Source: CAZJFC01 sp964545245 (GTDB taxonomy: Bacteria; Pseudomonadota; Alphaproteobacteria; Rickettsiales; 21-14-0-20-44-7). Taken from it: 64,000 nt of DNA. Location: NCBI GenBank assembly GCA_964545245.1, contig CAZJFC010000001.1, positions 1 to 64,000 of the forward strand, in the 5' to 3' direction. A program made the position numbers and the translations under genes. The notes under the pieces are model-generated. The model saw only the letters and a program-made list of their open reading frames with translations. It made no database searches and had not been told where the DNA came from. Shown here in pieces: positions 29,015 to 37,628 of the stretch (position 1 is the stretch's first letter; every line of letters begins with the position of its first letter).

Positions 29015-29989
29015 ATGAAAGCAGCAAAATACCTCTTTGGTGTATTATTCCTGATTGTAATGCTAACATTTATCCCTGAGGCATCAAAAGCCGAAGGCAA
29101 ATATATTACCATCGGAACCGGAGGTGTTACCGGTGTTTATTACCCGGCTGGCGGTGCGATTTGCCGCTTGGTGAACAGGGGGCGCAAAACCCATGGAATC
29201 CGCTGCTCGGTTGAATCTACCGGAGGTTCAATTGATAATCTTCTCGCACTCCGCAAGAAAGAAATCGATATCGCTGTTGTGCAGTCTGACTGGCAGTATC
29301 ACGCTTATAACGGCACCGATTATTTCAGTGACCAGGAGCCTTTGAAGAACCTGCGTTCGTTGTTCTCACTACACTCAGAACCGCTTACGGTAATTGTCCG
29401 CAAGGATTCAGGAATCACTAATTTTGACCAGATTAAGGGCAAAAAAGTGAATTTCAGCAATGTAGGGTCCGGCATCCGCGCGACAATGGAATTCATTATT
29501 GCGCAAAAAGGCTGGAAATTAAGCGATTTCGAAAAAGTCTTTGAACTTCGTCCGACAGACCAGACGGCTGCGCTTTGCAATAAGGAAATTGATGTAATGG
29601 TCTATGCTGCCGGCCATCCGAATGGCGCTGTTCAGGAGGCAACAACAACTTGTGAAACCACCATCATCTCGGTTTCCGGTCCGGATATTGATAAGCTGAT
29701 CCAGAAATATCCTTTCTATGCTTATACCACAATAACCGGCGGGATGTATAACGGTACGCCGAATGATGTAAAAACCATAGGCGTCAAGGCAACTTTTGTC
29801 ACTACAGAGGCAACGGATGAAGAAACTGTGTATCAGGTTGTTAAAGCGGTTTTTGATAATTTTGATAATTTCAAAACCCTCCATCCTGTGTTCAGCACGC
29901 TTGATCCGCAACGTTTGGTCCACGAAGGAAATACTGCGCCACTGCACAAAGGGGCAGCACGCTATTTCAAAGAAAAAGGCATGCTGTAA
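29015..29989 (+). CDS. TAXI family TRAP transporter substrate-binding protein
   Basis: Periplasmic binding protein of about 324 residues. The ATG at 29015 follows GGAG at a spacing of eight, and the signal peptide runs to about residue 26 (SKAEG). The family signature TIGTGGVTGVYYPAGGAICR starts the mature protein, followed by VESTGGSIDNLLALRKKEID, IAVVQSDWQ and KGKKVNFSNVGSGIRATMEF. TAXI proteins deliver small acids, such as glutamate or related compounds, to a TRAP membrane pair. No TRAP permease gene lies nearby, so the partner is elsewhere. Confidence 0.92.
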   Translation: MKAAKYLFGVLFLIVMLTFIPEASKAEGKYITIGTGGVTGVYYPAGGAICRLVNRGRKTHGIRCSVESTGGSIDNLLALRKKEIDIAVVQSDWQYHAYNGTDYFSDQEPLKNLRSLFSLHSEPLTVIVRKDSGITNFDQIKGKKVNFSNVGSGIRATMEFIIAQKGWKLSDFEKVFELRPTDQTAALCNKEIDVMVYAAGHPNGAVQEATTTCETTIISVSGPDIDKLIQKYPFYAYTTITGGMYNGTPNDVKTIGVKATFVTTEATDEETVYQVVKAVFDNFDNFKTLHPVFSTLDPQRLVHEGNTAPLHKGAARYFKEKGML

Positions 29990-30020
29990 TTTCCTAATCC
30001 TGAAAACTTGCTAATTGATG

Positions 30021-30066
30021 CGGTTGCTGTAAACTTCCGTTTACCATAAAAGCAATCCGGTTTTTT
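30021..30066 (+). terminator. Terminator-like hairpin directly ahead of ruvA
   Basis: CGGTTGCT (30021-30028) pairs with AGCAATCCG (30051-30059) with one bulge, an inner GTAAAC/GTTTAC stem lies at 30029-30044, and six T follow at 30061-30066. It ends one base before the ruvA ATG at 30068. It could end the TAXI transcript or act as an attenuator for ruvAB. Confidence 0.65.
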
Positions 30067-30067
30067 A

Positions 30068-30694
30068 ATGATAGGCAAGCTCAAAGGCATTATCGATTCA
30101 ACTGCGGATGACCATCTGGTGCTTGATGTAGGCGGAGTTGGTTATCTGGTTTTCTGCTCATCCAGGACGCAGTCAGCGCTGGGTGGTGAAGGAAGCGCCG
30201 CAGTGCTTTACATTGAAACCCATGTGCGTGAAGACCATATCAAATTATATGGTTTTGCCTCCGAAGAAGAAAAAAAATGGTTTGAGCTTCTCACCAGTGT
30301 GCAAGGGGTAGGGGCAAAGGTCGCAATGGCAATTCTTTCGGCATGTTCCGCATCGGAGCTTAATCAGGCAATTGCCGCGCAGGATAAAACTTATATCTCC
30401 CGCGCGAACGGGGTTGGGCCAAAACTTGCCCTGAGAATTGTTACGGAATTAAAAGACAAAGTAGGCGCGTTGCTGGCGGTTCCGCAGGCGGTTAGCCTTC
30501 CCGGTAAAAAGGGAAAAGCCGCAGCTTCAAAAGAACGCTCTATAGCGGAAGCGAACCTCAATGATGCTGTGAGCGCACTTACGAATCTCGGAATTGCGAG
30601 GATTGATGCATTTGTTGCAGTCAATAAAGTTGCGAATGACGACAAGCCGCTTGAGCAGATAATTACGGAAGCCCTGAAAGAGGTCGGTAGATGA
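30068..30694 (+). CDS. ruvA: Holliday junction DNA helicase subunit RuvA
   Basis: RuvA binds four-way junctions as a tetramer and loads RuvB. The 208-residue product has the N-terminal OB fold ([33 protein letters not shown] segment), helix-hairpin-helix motifs with [15 protein letters not shown] and [20 protein letters not shown], and the mobile C-terminal domain that touches RuvB ([18 protein letters not shown]). No ribosome site precedes the ATG, which sits directly after a terminator-like hairpin. The gene overlaps ruvB by four bases (ATGA). ruvC is not adjacent. Confidence 0.97.
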   Translation: MIGKLKGIIDSTADDHLVLDVGGVGYLVFCSSRTQSALGGEGSAAVLYIETHVREDHIKLYGFASEEEKKWFELLTSVQGVGAKVAMAILSACSASELNQAIAAQDKTYISRANGVGPKLALRIVTELKDKVGALLAVPQAVSLPGKKGKAAASKERSIAEANLNDAVSALTNLGIARIDAFVAVNKVANDDKPLEQIITEALKEVGR

Positions 30695-31680
30695 GCCTTA
30701 CAACTGCCGCAAAATTGGAAGAAGACCATGGCGAGATGTCAGTCCGCCCGCTTTCGCTTGATGATTTCACCGGGCAGAACCAGCTTCGCGAGAATTTGCG
30801 TATTTTCATTGAAGCCGCAAAAAAACGCGGTGAGGCGCTCGATCATGTTTTGCTTTATGGCCCCCCCGGACTGGGCAAAACGACAATTTCGCATATACTT
30901 TCAAATGAACTAGGTGTCGGCTTCCGGGCTAGCGCCGGGCCGATCCTCACCAAAGCAGCAGACCTTGCGGCGATCCTTACCAACCTGCAACCACGTGATG
31001 TATTATTCATTGACGAGATTCACCGCTTGAACCCGGCGGTTGAGGAAATTCTTTATTCGGCAATGGAAGATTTCAAGCTGGACATAATAATTGGCGAAGG
31101 CCCCGCGGCACGAACTGTCCGGATTAATTTGCCGCCGTTCACTCTGGTGGGCGCAACAACCAGAATCGGGTTGATATCTAACCCGCTGCGCGACCGTTTC
31201 GGAATTCCCCTGAAGCTGGATTTTTATTCACATGATGAATTAAAAAAGCTGATCAACCGTGCGGCCTTGGCGCTTAAGGTAAAAATTTCTGACGACGGAG
31301 CTGTGGAAATTTCCCGCCGGGCACGAGGTACGCCACGGATAGCGCTGCGTCTTTTGCGCCGCCTGAGGGATTTTGCTGATATTAAAAAATCCGGAATTAA
31401 TAAAGACATCGCCGATGAAGGGCTGCAAAGACTTGAAGTTGATGGGCTGGGGCTGGACAGTTCCGACAGGAAGTACCTCCGGTTTATTGCCGAAAATTAT
31501 GCGGGCGGTCCGGTTGGCGTGGAAACAATCGCGGCAGGGCTTGCTGAACAATCAGATACGCTGGAAGAAACGATCGAGCCATTCCTGATCCAATGCGGGT
31601 TCATCCAGCGCACGCCACGGGGGCGATGCCTTACACCGGCAGCATTCAGCCATATCGGACTTCCTGTCCCAAAGCTTTAA
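30691..31680 (+). CDS. ruvB: Holliday junction branch migration ATPase RuvB
   Basis: The 329-residue AAA+ motor drives branch migration. Visible are [20 protein letters not shown], Walker [13 protein letters not shown] (about residues 50-62), Walker [11 protein letters not shown], the sensor region [20 protein letters not shown], and the winged-helix end with [12 protein letters not shown] and the final GLPVP. Length is typical (about 335). Its start lies within the last codons of ruvA, so the two are made together. Confidence 0.98.
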   Translation: MSLTTAAKLEEDHGEMSVRPLSLDDFTGQNQLRENLRIFIEAAKKRGEALDHVLLYGPPGLGKTTISHILSNELGVGFRASAGPILTKAADLAAILTNLQPRDVLFIDEIHRLNPAVEEILYSAMEDFKLDIIIGEGPAARTVRINLPPFTLVGATTRIGLISNPLRDRFGIPLKLDFYSHDELKKLINRAALALKVKISDDGAVEISRRARGTPRIALRLLRRLRDFADIKKSGINKDIADEGLQRLEVDGLGLDSSDRKYLRFIAENYAGGPVGVETIAAGLAEQSDTLEETIEPFLIQCGFIQRTPRGRCLTPAAFSHIGLPVPKL

Positions 31681-31681
31681 A

Positions 31682-32779
31682 TCAGCCATCTTCAAGATGT
31701 AAGAGCAGCCATATCCCTAATGTCAGGAAAATTGCGGTTGGTGTCCATGCCGCGACCAGTAATGGCATATCGCCTGAAACTCCGAAACTGTTGGTAAGCC
31801 GGCTAATGAAATAAAACAGGAAACCGGTGAATACAGCTCCGGTTATTAGCAGGCCGGTTCTGTTACGCCGGGAAAATCTTAATGAGAAAACAGCTGCGAT
31901 TATGACCATTGCAGAAAGAATGAACGGAACGGCAATGATGCTATGGAAATATATTTTATGGCGTAACGCCGAAAAACCTGATTGCTCAAGGACATTTATG
32001 AATTCAGGAAGTTGCCAGAAGGAAATTTTATCAGGGGAACTGAAGCTTTCCTGAATCTGGGCAAGGGAAAGTTTTGTATCAAGTGAATATTCGCTGAATT
32101 TTTGTGGAACAAGGTTAGGGGTATTAAGGATTGCATCACGGAAAAGCCACTCGTTTTGCAGGAGCTTTCCTTCTTTTGCATCTACCCGGTGTATGAATTT
32201 GCCGTCGCGGTCAAAGTCAAAAACGGTTATATCCTTAAAATGCCTGCTGTCGGGAGAGATGCTTGCCGCGGTTATCAAGGTCTCGCCCTTTGTTTCCGCA
32301 TTACGTTGTTTAAGCCATAAGCCGGATTTGGAAACAATGATTTCACTGACATTTTCATCGAAATATTTGTTTTCAAGCTGTGAAGCGCGGTGGTTCATGG
32401 CTGCGCCGACCGGGTTGATTACGCCAACGAATAACGCGCCGATCAGGAAACTTAAAAATATTGCCGGAAACAGGAATTGCCATACTGAAATACCGGAAGC
32501 CCTTGCGATAACAAGCTCACGCGTGCGGGTAAGTTTGGTAAAACACAAGATTGCGCCGAATAAAAACGCAAAAGGCAAAACCTGTTGCACCAGATTTGGG
32601 AGTCGCAGGAAGGTAATCTCCAGAACTACATGAAAAGCGACGTCATGTTTTGAGCTCTGGCGGAAAATTTCAACCATATCAATCAGGAATATGAGCCCGG
32701 CGCAGACTAGCATCCCTATCCCCAGCCAGACCAGGAATTGTTTGCCGAAATAAACTGATATGGTTGCAGGTATCCTCAT
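31682..32779 (-). CDS. lptG: LPS export ABC transporter permease LptG
   Basis: One of two membrane subunits that, with LptB, extract lipopolysaccharide from the inner membrane. The 365-residue product has N-terminal helices (SVYFGKQFLVWLGIGMLVCAG), the coupling segment LTRTRELVIARASGISVWQF, a periplasmic beta-jellyroll region, and three C-terminal helices ending with SRLTNSFGVSGDMPLLVAAW and PTAIFLTLGIWLLLHLEDG. lptF lies four bases upstream, the usual pair order. Its stop codon almost touches that of convergent ruvB. Confidence 0.95.
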   Translation of the reverse strand: MRIPATISVYFGKQFLVWLGIGMLVCAGLIFLIDMVEIFRQSSKHDVAFHVVLEITFLRLPNLVQQVLPFAFLFGAILCFTKLTRTRELVIARASGISVWQFLFPAIFLSFLIGALFVGVINPVGAAMNHRASQLENKYFDENVSEIIVSKSGLWLKQRNAETKGETLITAASISPDSRHFKDITVFDFDRDGKFIHRVDAKEGKLLQNEWLFRDAILNTPNLVPQKFSEYSLDTKLSLAQIQESFSSPDKISFWQLPEFINVLEQSGFSALRHKIYFHSIIAVPFILSAMVIIAAVFSLRFSRRNRTGLLITGAVFTGFLFYFISRLTNSFGVSGDMPLLVAAWTPTAIFLTLGIWLLLHLEDG

Positions 32780-32783
32780 TCTC

Positions 32784-33881
32784 CTACCTTCCGAACCTTA
32801 TACGTTTTGATGAAAGCAGCCTTTGTGCCGAGAACAATATTATGGCGGCGCTGGGCATGAACATAAGTGGGATGCCGAAACTATTTCCGGCGCGTACCAT
32901 GTTTTTAGCCATAATTCCCGTTGATATAAGGGCAACCGCAATCACTACGCAGGCAATAATCCGCTTTGTCTGGCCGCGGCGGTTATAATCGCCGGTGAGC
33001 ATAATGGCACAGACCAACAGGGGCATGAGGAAATTATATAGCGGCCAGAGCAGGCGGTCATATCCGCTGGCGAGCATATAGTATTTATCTTTTTCCTTTA
33101 GTAGCGGGTCGGGGGTGAGAAGTTCATTTATGAACATTTCATCCGGTTTTTTCCCACGGATCTGGTTTGCTTCAGTATAGTAGCTGATGTCAAGCGGGTA
33201 AGAGTCAAAATAAAGTATATTAACCTCGCCACTTTTGCGGTTGATCTGCTGGCGGCTGGCTTTTTCAAGTTTGAATACCATTCCGTTCTGTCCTTTCTCA
33301 AGTGTTCCTTCCTCAGCCATATATGTAACCGGGCGTTGTGCATCACGGCTGTCATGCATCAGGATTCCGCGCAATGTACCGTCAGAAGCGCGTTCCTTCA
33401 CATAGACGGCGAATCCCGGAATGGGGGTGTTAAAAATCCCCTCCTCAATCATCAGCGAGGCGTAGTTGTCACGGAAATAATGCTGCAAATCACGGAACCT
33501 GCTATATGAAAGCGGCAGGAAATAAAGTGAAATAAGATAGGCAAAACACATGGCCAGCATACCAAAAAATAATGCAGGCCGGGCAATTCCAAAACGGCTG
33601 ATCCCGGCGGCCTTCAGGACGAGAAGTTCACTTTCATAGCTGAGCCGGTTTAGCATGTATATTGTTGAGCACAATATGGCGATAGGCAGGACCATACCCA
33701 GCAAGGAGGGGAGAAGCAGGGATATCAGGTAAAGGAAATCCTTAACGGGTAATCCCTGATTTATTATGTATTCAACATAGCGCAGAGCCTGCGTTAGCCA
33801 CACTACGCAGGTTAGCGAAACGGTGATGAAGAATACCGGCCCGGCAAGATTTGCAATAATATATTTTGCGTAAATCTTCAT
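32784..33881 (-). CDS. lptF: LPS export ABC transporter permease LptF
   Basis: Partner of LptG in the lipopolysaccharide extractor. The 365-residue product has six expected helices with TVSLTCVVWLTQALRYVEYI at the N-terminus, the coupling segment LNRLSYESELLVLKAAGIS, a periplasmic domain including ILMHDSRDAQRPVTYMAEEG, and YDRLLWPLYNFLMPLLVCAI near the C-terminus. First gene of the pair. The upstream gap (33882-34002) is AT-rich and likely carries promoters for both directions. Confidence 0.95.
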   Translation of the reverse strand: MKIYAKYIIANLAGPVFFITVSLTCVVWLTQALRYVEYIINQGLPVKDFLYLISLLLPSLLGMVLPIAILCSTIYMLNRLSYESELLVLKAAGISRFGIARPALFFGMLAMCFAYLISLYFLPLSYSRFRDLQHYFRDNYASLMIEEGIFNTPIPGFAVYVKERASDGTLRGILMHDSRDAQRPVTYMAEEGTLEKGQNGMVFKLEKASRQQINRKSGEVNILYFDSYPLDISYYTEANQIRGKKPDEMFINELLTPDPLLKEKDKYYMLASGYDRLLWPLYNFLMPLLVCAIMLTGDYNRRGQTKRIIACVVIAVALISTGIMAKNMVRAGNSFGIPLMFMPSAAIILFSAQRLLSSKRIRFGR

Positions 33882-34002
33882 AGCGGGAATATATAGCAGC
33901 TATGCAATAAAAGTAATATAACTTCTTGAACTGCTGCTGAAAAAGTTATATGCGGTAAATATATCAAGAATGCTCTTTCAGCAGGTTATACAAGGGATAA
34001 AA

Positions 34003-34380
34003 ATGTATAAATTCATCATTGCTGCAATCCTGATTGCTTTTACTCACAATCTTCCGGCTTCCGCGGAAACGCCTGGAAATACTCAGGACAGCGATACGCA
34101 AATTCAATACAGCTACCCCAAAGACCCTGCGCAGTTGCGAAGGGAAAGGCGGTCAGGCGCGTATAATAAAACAATCAACCAGTTTGCAGAAAAACCTGAC
34201 ACCAGCCTTAACGGAGTTGATTGCTATTACCGCATGAGCGGATGCAGTGAGGAGCAGCTTGAAAAAGAGGGGGGTGTTCCGGGAGGAGAATATAAGGAAT
34301 CGTTATATCCGAAGGAAGGATATATGCTGACAACGAAAGGTACATACCAATTCAGGCCGGGGGCGCAAAGCAGGAACTGA
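34003..34380 (+). CDS. Small secreted protein coupled to the serpin gene
   Basis: About 125 residues from the ATG at 34003 (the frame is open to 33970). A signal peptide with a hydrophobic core and likely cleavage after ASA near residue 21 is clear. The mature part is charged, with a basic patch (DPAQLRRERRSGAYNKTINQ) and a short Cys pair (VDCYYRMSGCSEEQ). No family is recognised. Its stop codon overlaps the serpin start by one base (TGATG), so the two proteins are translated together and both are exported. A helper or target role for the serpin is only a suggestion. Confidence 0.65.
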   Translation: MYKFIIAAILIAFTHNLPASAETPGNTQDSDTQIQYSYPKDPAQLRRERRSGAYNKTINQFAEKPDTSLNGVDCYYRMSGCSEEQLEKEGGVPGGEYKESLYPKEGYMLTTKGTYQFRPGAQSRN

Positions 34381-35591
34381 TGAAAAAAACATTTTTACTG
34401 GTAGCTTTGATTATTGTTGTTCCGCTGGTTTCCAAGGCATGGCAGATTCCTGTCAATGCCGAAACTGCGGTTGCCGGAGCAAATAACGAGCTGGCAGTAA
34501 AGCTGTTTGAAGGGCTTACAGCGGAAAACCCTGAGGAAAATATTTTCTTTTCCCCTTACAGCATTTTTTCGGCGTTGAACCTTGCCTATCTTGGGGCAGG
34601 GGGCGAAACAGCAGCCGGATTCGGCAAATTGTATGAAATCAGGCCGCTGGATAATTTTCATGGAACCTTCGGAAATAATGCTGAGCTTCTGGAAGAATCA
34701 AGGGGCGAGAACCAATTACTTAACGCAAATGCCTTATGGGTGGATTCCCGTATAAAAATCACTCCGGAATATTCAACGCGGGCAAAAGAATTTTACAAAA
34801 CTGCTGAAAAACAGACAGGGTTTGCAAAACCTGAAGAAGCTGCGAAAGAGATAAATTCGTGGGTTGCAGAGAATACACAGGAAAAAATCAGTAATCTGGT
34901 TTCCGCGCAGGATTTTGATGAGGATACAAGGCTGGTTATAACGAACGCGGTGTATTTCAAGGGATTGTGGGATAAAGCATTTGAACCTCGCGCAACCCGC
35001 AATGCGAAATTCAGGTTGCTTTCCGGTGAGGAGAAAAATATCCGCATGATGTCTGATGAAAGAAAGATAAAATATGCCGAAATTGATGGTGTTAAGATTG
35101 CCGAGCTTCCTTACAAAGATAGCGGGTTGTCGATTATTTTTGTGCTTCCGGCGGTTGAAGGGGCGGAAGAACTTGCCACGGCAAGAAAAAAAATATTTGG
35201 TGAAGCGCTTGCGAAGTTCACCGCAGAGGGGATCAATCAGGAAGCCACCTTAAGCATCCCAAAATTTAAATTTGAAACTGAAATAATGGATATAAGTGAA
35301 CTGCTCCAGCAGGGTGGCCTGAAGAAAGCCTTCAGCGATAAGGCGGAGTTTCCGTTAATCACGAAAGATGAAGACCTGAAAATAGACAAGGTTTTGCATA
35401 AGGCTGTGGTAGAGGTGAATGAAGAAGGAACCGAAGCCGCTGCCGCAACTGCGGTTATTGCGGCGCGGGTGGTTTCAATCCGGGTGGATAACCTGAAATA
35501 TGTTCTGGACAGGCCGTTTGTTTTTCTGATACGCGACCAGAAAACCGGCTATATACTTTTTGCCGGGCAGATAACTAACCCTGCGGAATAA
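34380..35591 (+). CDS. Secreted serpin (serine protease inhibitor family)
   Basis: The 403-residue product has an N-terminal signal peptide and the serpin fold throughout: NIFFSPYSIFSALNLAYLGA near the start, then LVITNAVYFKGLWDKAFEP, MMSDERKIKYAEIDGVKIAE, LPYKDSGLSIIFVLP, VLHKAVVEVNEEGTEAAAAT and RPFVFLIRDQKTGYILFAGQ. The hinge EEGTEAAAAT matches the inhibitory-type consensus, so it should trap proteases by loop insertion. By alignment with alpha-1-antitrypsin the P1 residue falls on Val or the preceding Arg, which does not settle the target. Serpins are uncommon in alphaproteobacteria. Periplasmic or secreted, protecting against foreign or own proteases, is inference. Confidence 0.92.
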   Translation: MKKTFLLVALIIVVPLVSKAWQIPVNAETAVAGANNELAVKLFEGLTAENPEENIFFSPYSIFSALNLAYLGAGGETAAGFGKLYEIRPLDNFHGTFGNNAELLEESRGENQLLNANALWVDSRIKITPEYSTRAKEFYKTAEKQTGFAKPEEAAKEINSWVAENTQEKISNLVSAQDFDEDTRLVITNAVYFKGLWDKAFEPRATRNAKFRLLSGEEKNIRMMSDERKIKYAEIDGVKIAELPYKDSGLSIIFVLPAVEGAEELATARKKIFGEALAKFTAEGINQEATLSIPKFKFETEIMDISELLQQGGLKKAFSDKAEFPLITKDEDLKIDKVLHKAVVEVNEEGTEAAAATAVIAARVVSIRVDNLKYVLDRPFVFLIRDQKTGYILFAGQITNPAE

Positions 35592-35592
35592 A

Positions 35593-36858
35593 CTATTCCA
35601 GAAACTCCTCAATGTCGGGGATGCGCGTGAATGCAATTTTTGTTCCGGAGAAACCTTTTCCTTGTTCCGGGGTGATTCCGACAAGGATACTGTCACGGCC
35701 AAAGCGATGGTTGATTTTATCCATCGCGGAGGAAAGCTGGTTTAGTCTGCGTTGTTTTTCAAGCCCTGTATTTTCAAATAAATCGGGTTGTATCTCATCC
35801 TCGCGTTTTAAGCCGGTAAGGGTTATGGAAACTTTCTTGAGCCGTGACTTCTTGCTGGCATTTGTTACTTCAGCCCACATGATTTCCAGCGCTTTCAGCA
35901 GGGTAAAATTATCGGAAGAATGGTTGAAGCTGATTTCAGCAACTACGCGCGGGCCATTTTCAATCCGGGCGGAGAGCTGCATGCGGTTAGCAAAAAACTC
36001 CAGCCTGCGCAGTCGGCTTGCTGCCTTGATGGTAAGCCGCCTTGCCACATGCACTGCCTGCGCCGGGTCACGCAGTTCCGGGGCCATGACATGGCTGTGG
36101 CCAACGGACTTGCGCACGGTCTCCACATCCGGGATTTCATATCCGCGTAAGTAATACCACATTTTTTCGCCCCACAGGCTATGCCAGATTTGACGCATCT
36201 GTTTTGGGGAAAGTTCATAAAGCTGTCTTACCTGACTGATACCCGTATTATGCAGGCGCTTTTCCATATTTCTACCGATACCGGGCAGGTTATTCAGGGA
36301 AAGGCCACATATCCGGTCAGGAAGGTCGGAAGATTGCAGAACTACCAACCCATCAGGCTTTTCAAGCTCTGTTCCAAGCTTGGCAAGATATTTGTTAGGC
36401 GCAATTCCAATTGAGGAGCGCAGGCATTCCCCAATGTTCTGCGTGATTCCTTTTTTTATTTTTCTTGCAATTTCCAGTGTTTTTTCAATGCTGTTTTCAT
36501 TGTCCATCAGCCTGCATGCAACTTCGTCAATTGAGGCAATATCATCAATCGGTATATGGTTTTCAACTTCAGCCAAAATACGGTGGTGATAATCGGTATA
36601 GATTTCATGGTTGCCGAGCACACAGATAATTTCCGGGCAGAGTTTTTTTGCCTCATAAATTGGCGTGCCTGTCCTGATACCGAATTTTTTTGCTTCATAG
36701 CTTGCGGCGATGGCGCAGGTTGAATCCGTCATGACCGGGACAACAGCGACCGGTCGCCCTCTTAAGTGCGGATTTATTTGCTGCTCAACGCTTGCGAAAT
36801 AACTATTGAGGTCAAGATATAGCCAGCGCAGCGGAAAATCAGGTATGTCACTGTGCAT
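35593..36858 (-). CDS. dinB: Y-family DNA polymerase, DinB/Pol IV type
   Basis: Translesion polymerase of 421 residues. The catalytic motifs are visible: LYLDLNSYFASVEQQ (first Asp), IASIDEVACRL (Asp-Glu pair), the palm-thumb region SSIGIAPNKYLAKLGTELEK, PDGLVVL, and a helix-hairpin-helix segment NNLPGIGRNMEKRL. The little-finger domain follows. A TATAAT on the minus strand at 36870-36865 would start transcription near the ATG, giving a leaderless message; the matching -35 is weak. No SOS box that I can recognise. DinB or a close relative is certain at family level; the exact subfamily is less so. Confidence 0.9.
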   Translation of the reverse strand: MHSDIPDFPLRWLYLDLNSYFASVEQQINPHLRGRPVAVVPVMTDSTCAIAASYEAKKFGIRTGTPIYEAKKLCPEIICVLGNHEIYTDYHHRILAEVENHIPIDDIASIDEVACRLMDNENSIEKTLEIARKIKKGITQNIGECLRSSIGIAPNKYLAKLGTELEKPDGLVVLQSSDLPDRICGLSLNNLPGIGRNMEKRLHNTGISQVRQLYELSPKQMRQIWHSLWGEKMWYYLRGYEIPDVETVRKSVGHSHVMAPELRDPAQAVHVARRLTIKAASRLRRLEFFANRMQLSARIENGPRVVAEISFNHSSDNFTLLKALEIMWAEVTNASKKSRLKKVSITLTGLKREDEIQPDLFENTGLEKQRRLNQLSSAMDKINHRFGRDSILVGITPEQGKGFSGTKIAFTRIPDIEEFLE

Positions 36859-36980
36859 AGGAACATTATAACATATTTTTATATTGCCGTAAGGAAATCA
36901 GCTTCCGGAAAAAGAATGGTAAAATGTTGAAAATGCACAAAAAACTTTAAAAAGAATAATTATTATATATTCTCCTTCCC

Positions 36981-37628
36981 ATGAGAAATTCCATGCAGCA
37001 GGAAGTTGTAAGGCTCAGGATCGAGAATATCCTTCTCCGGATGCAGATTATGGGTATCCGCAAGGAAATTGAAAAATTTGTTTCCGGTTATCTCGCTTAT
37101 TTCCGTGATTTGTGCCGTGAGCTTGCCTCAATCGAAAGGCAGATGGCACAATATGATAACAATGCGGTTATATATTCCTTTTCCACTGGCCTGTCCGTAT
37201 TTGCTACCCGTAATGAAATAGAAGTGGAAATAAAACGTATTTACCGCAAGCTGGTCAAGCTTCTCCATCCGGATATTTCCGGTAATGCCCATAATAGGGA
37301 AATGCTGGGGGAGGTGCAACTGGCATACCGGGCGGGCAATATAACCCGGCTGATACATCTGGAAGAAGGGTTGGAACAGCGCAGCCCATATCAGTTGGAA
37401 ACCCTGTATAATGAGCTTGTTTCTGAAAACGGACGGTTGAAGCACTCAGTTGCGGCGGCAAGAAATAACCCGGCTTGCCAGATTAAAGATAGTATTGAAA
37501 ATATAAGCGGTTATGAGGAAAAAATGGCGATGATAAAATTAAAGCTCACCCGCCATATTGCTTTTGAAAGCCGCCGGCTCCTCGCCAAAAAACTTGAGAG
37601 AATGGACAGGCAGCAGGCATTTGCCTAG
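36981..37628 (+). CDS. J-domain protein with flanking coiled coils
   Basis: The 215-residue product has a J-domain core in its middle: IEVEIKRIYRKLVKLLHPDI at about residues 76-95 with the essential HPD, followed by helix III/IV-like EMLGEVQLAYRAGNITRLIH. An N-terminal coiled coil (QQEVVRLRIENILLRMQIMG) and a C-terminal basic helix (KMAMIKLKLTRHIAFESRRL) flank it. No Gly/Phe linker or zinc fingers, so this is a class C-like co-chaperone. It would stimulate a DnaK-type ATPase, with the coiled coils probably choosing the client. It ends against the convergent gshA with overlapping stop codons (CTAG). Confidence 0.75.
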   Translation: MRNSMQQEVVRLRIENILLRMQIMGIRKEIEKFVSGYLAYFRDLCRELASIERQMAQYDNNAVIYSFSTGLSVFATRNEIEVEIKRIYRKLVKLLHPDISGNAHNREMLGEVQLAYRAGNITRLIHLEEGLEQRSPYQLETLYNELVSENGRLKHSVAAARNNPACQIKDSIENISGYEEKMAMIKLKLTRHIAFESRRLLAKKLERMDRQQAFA

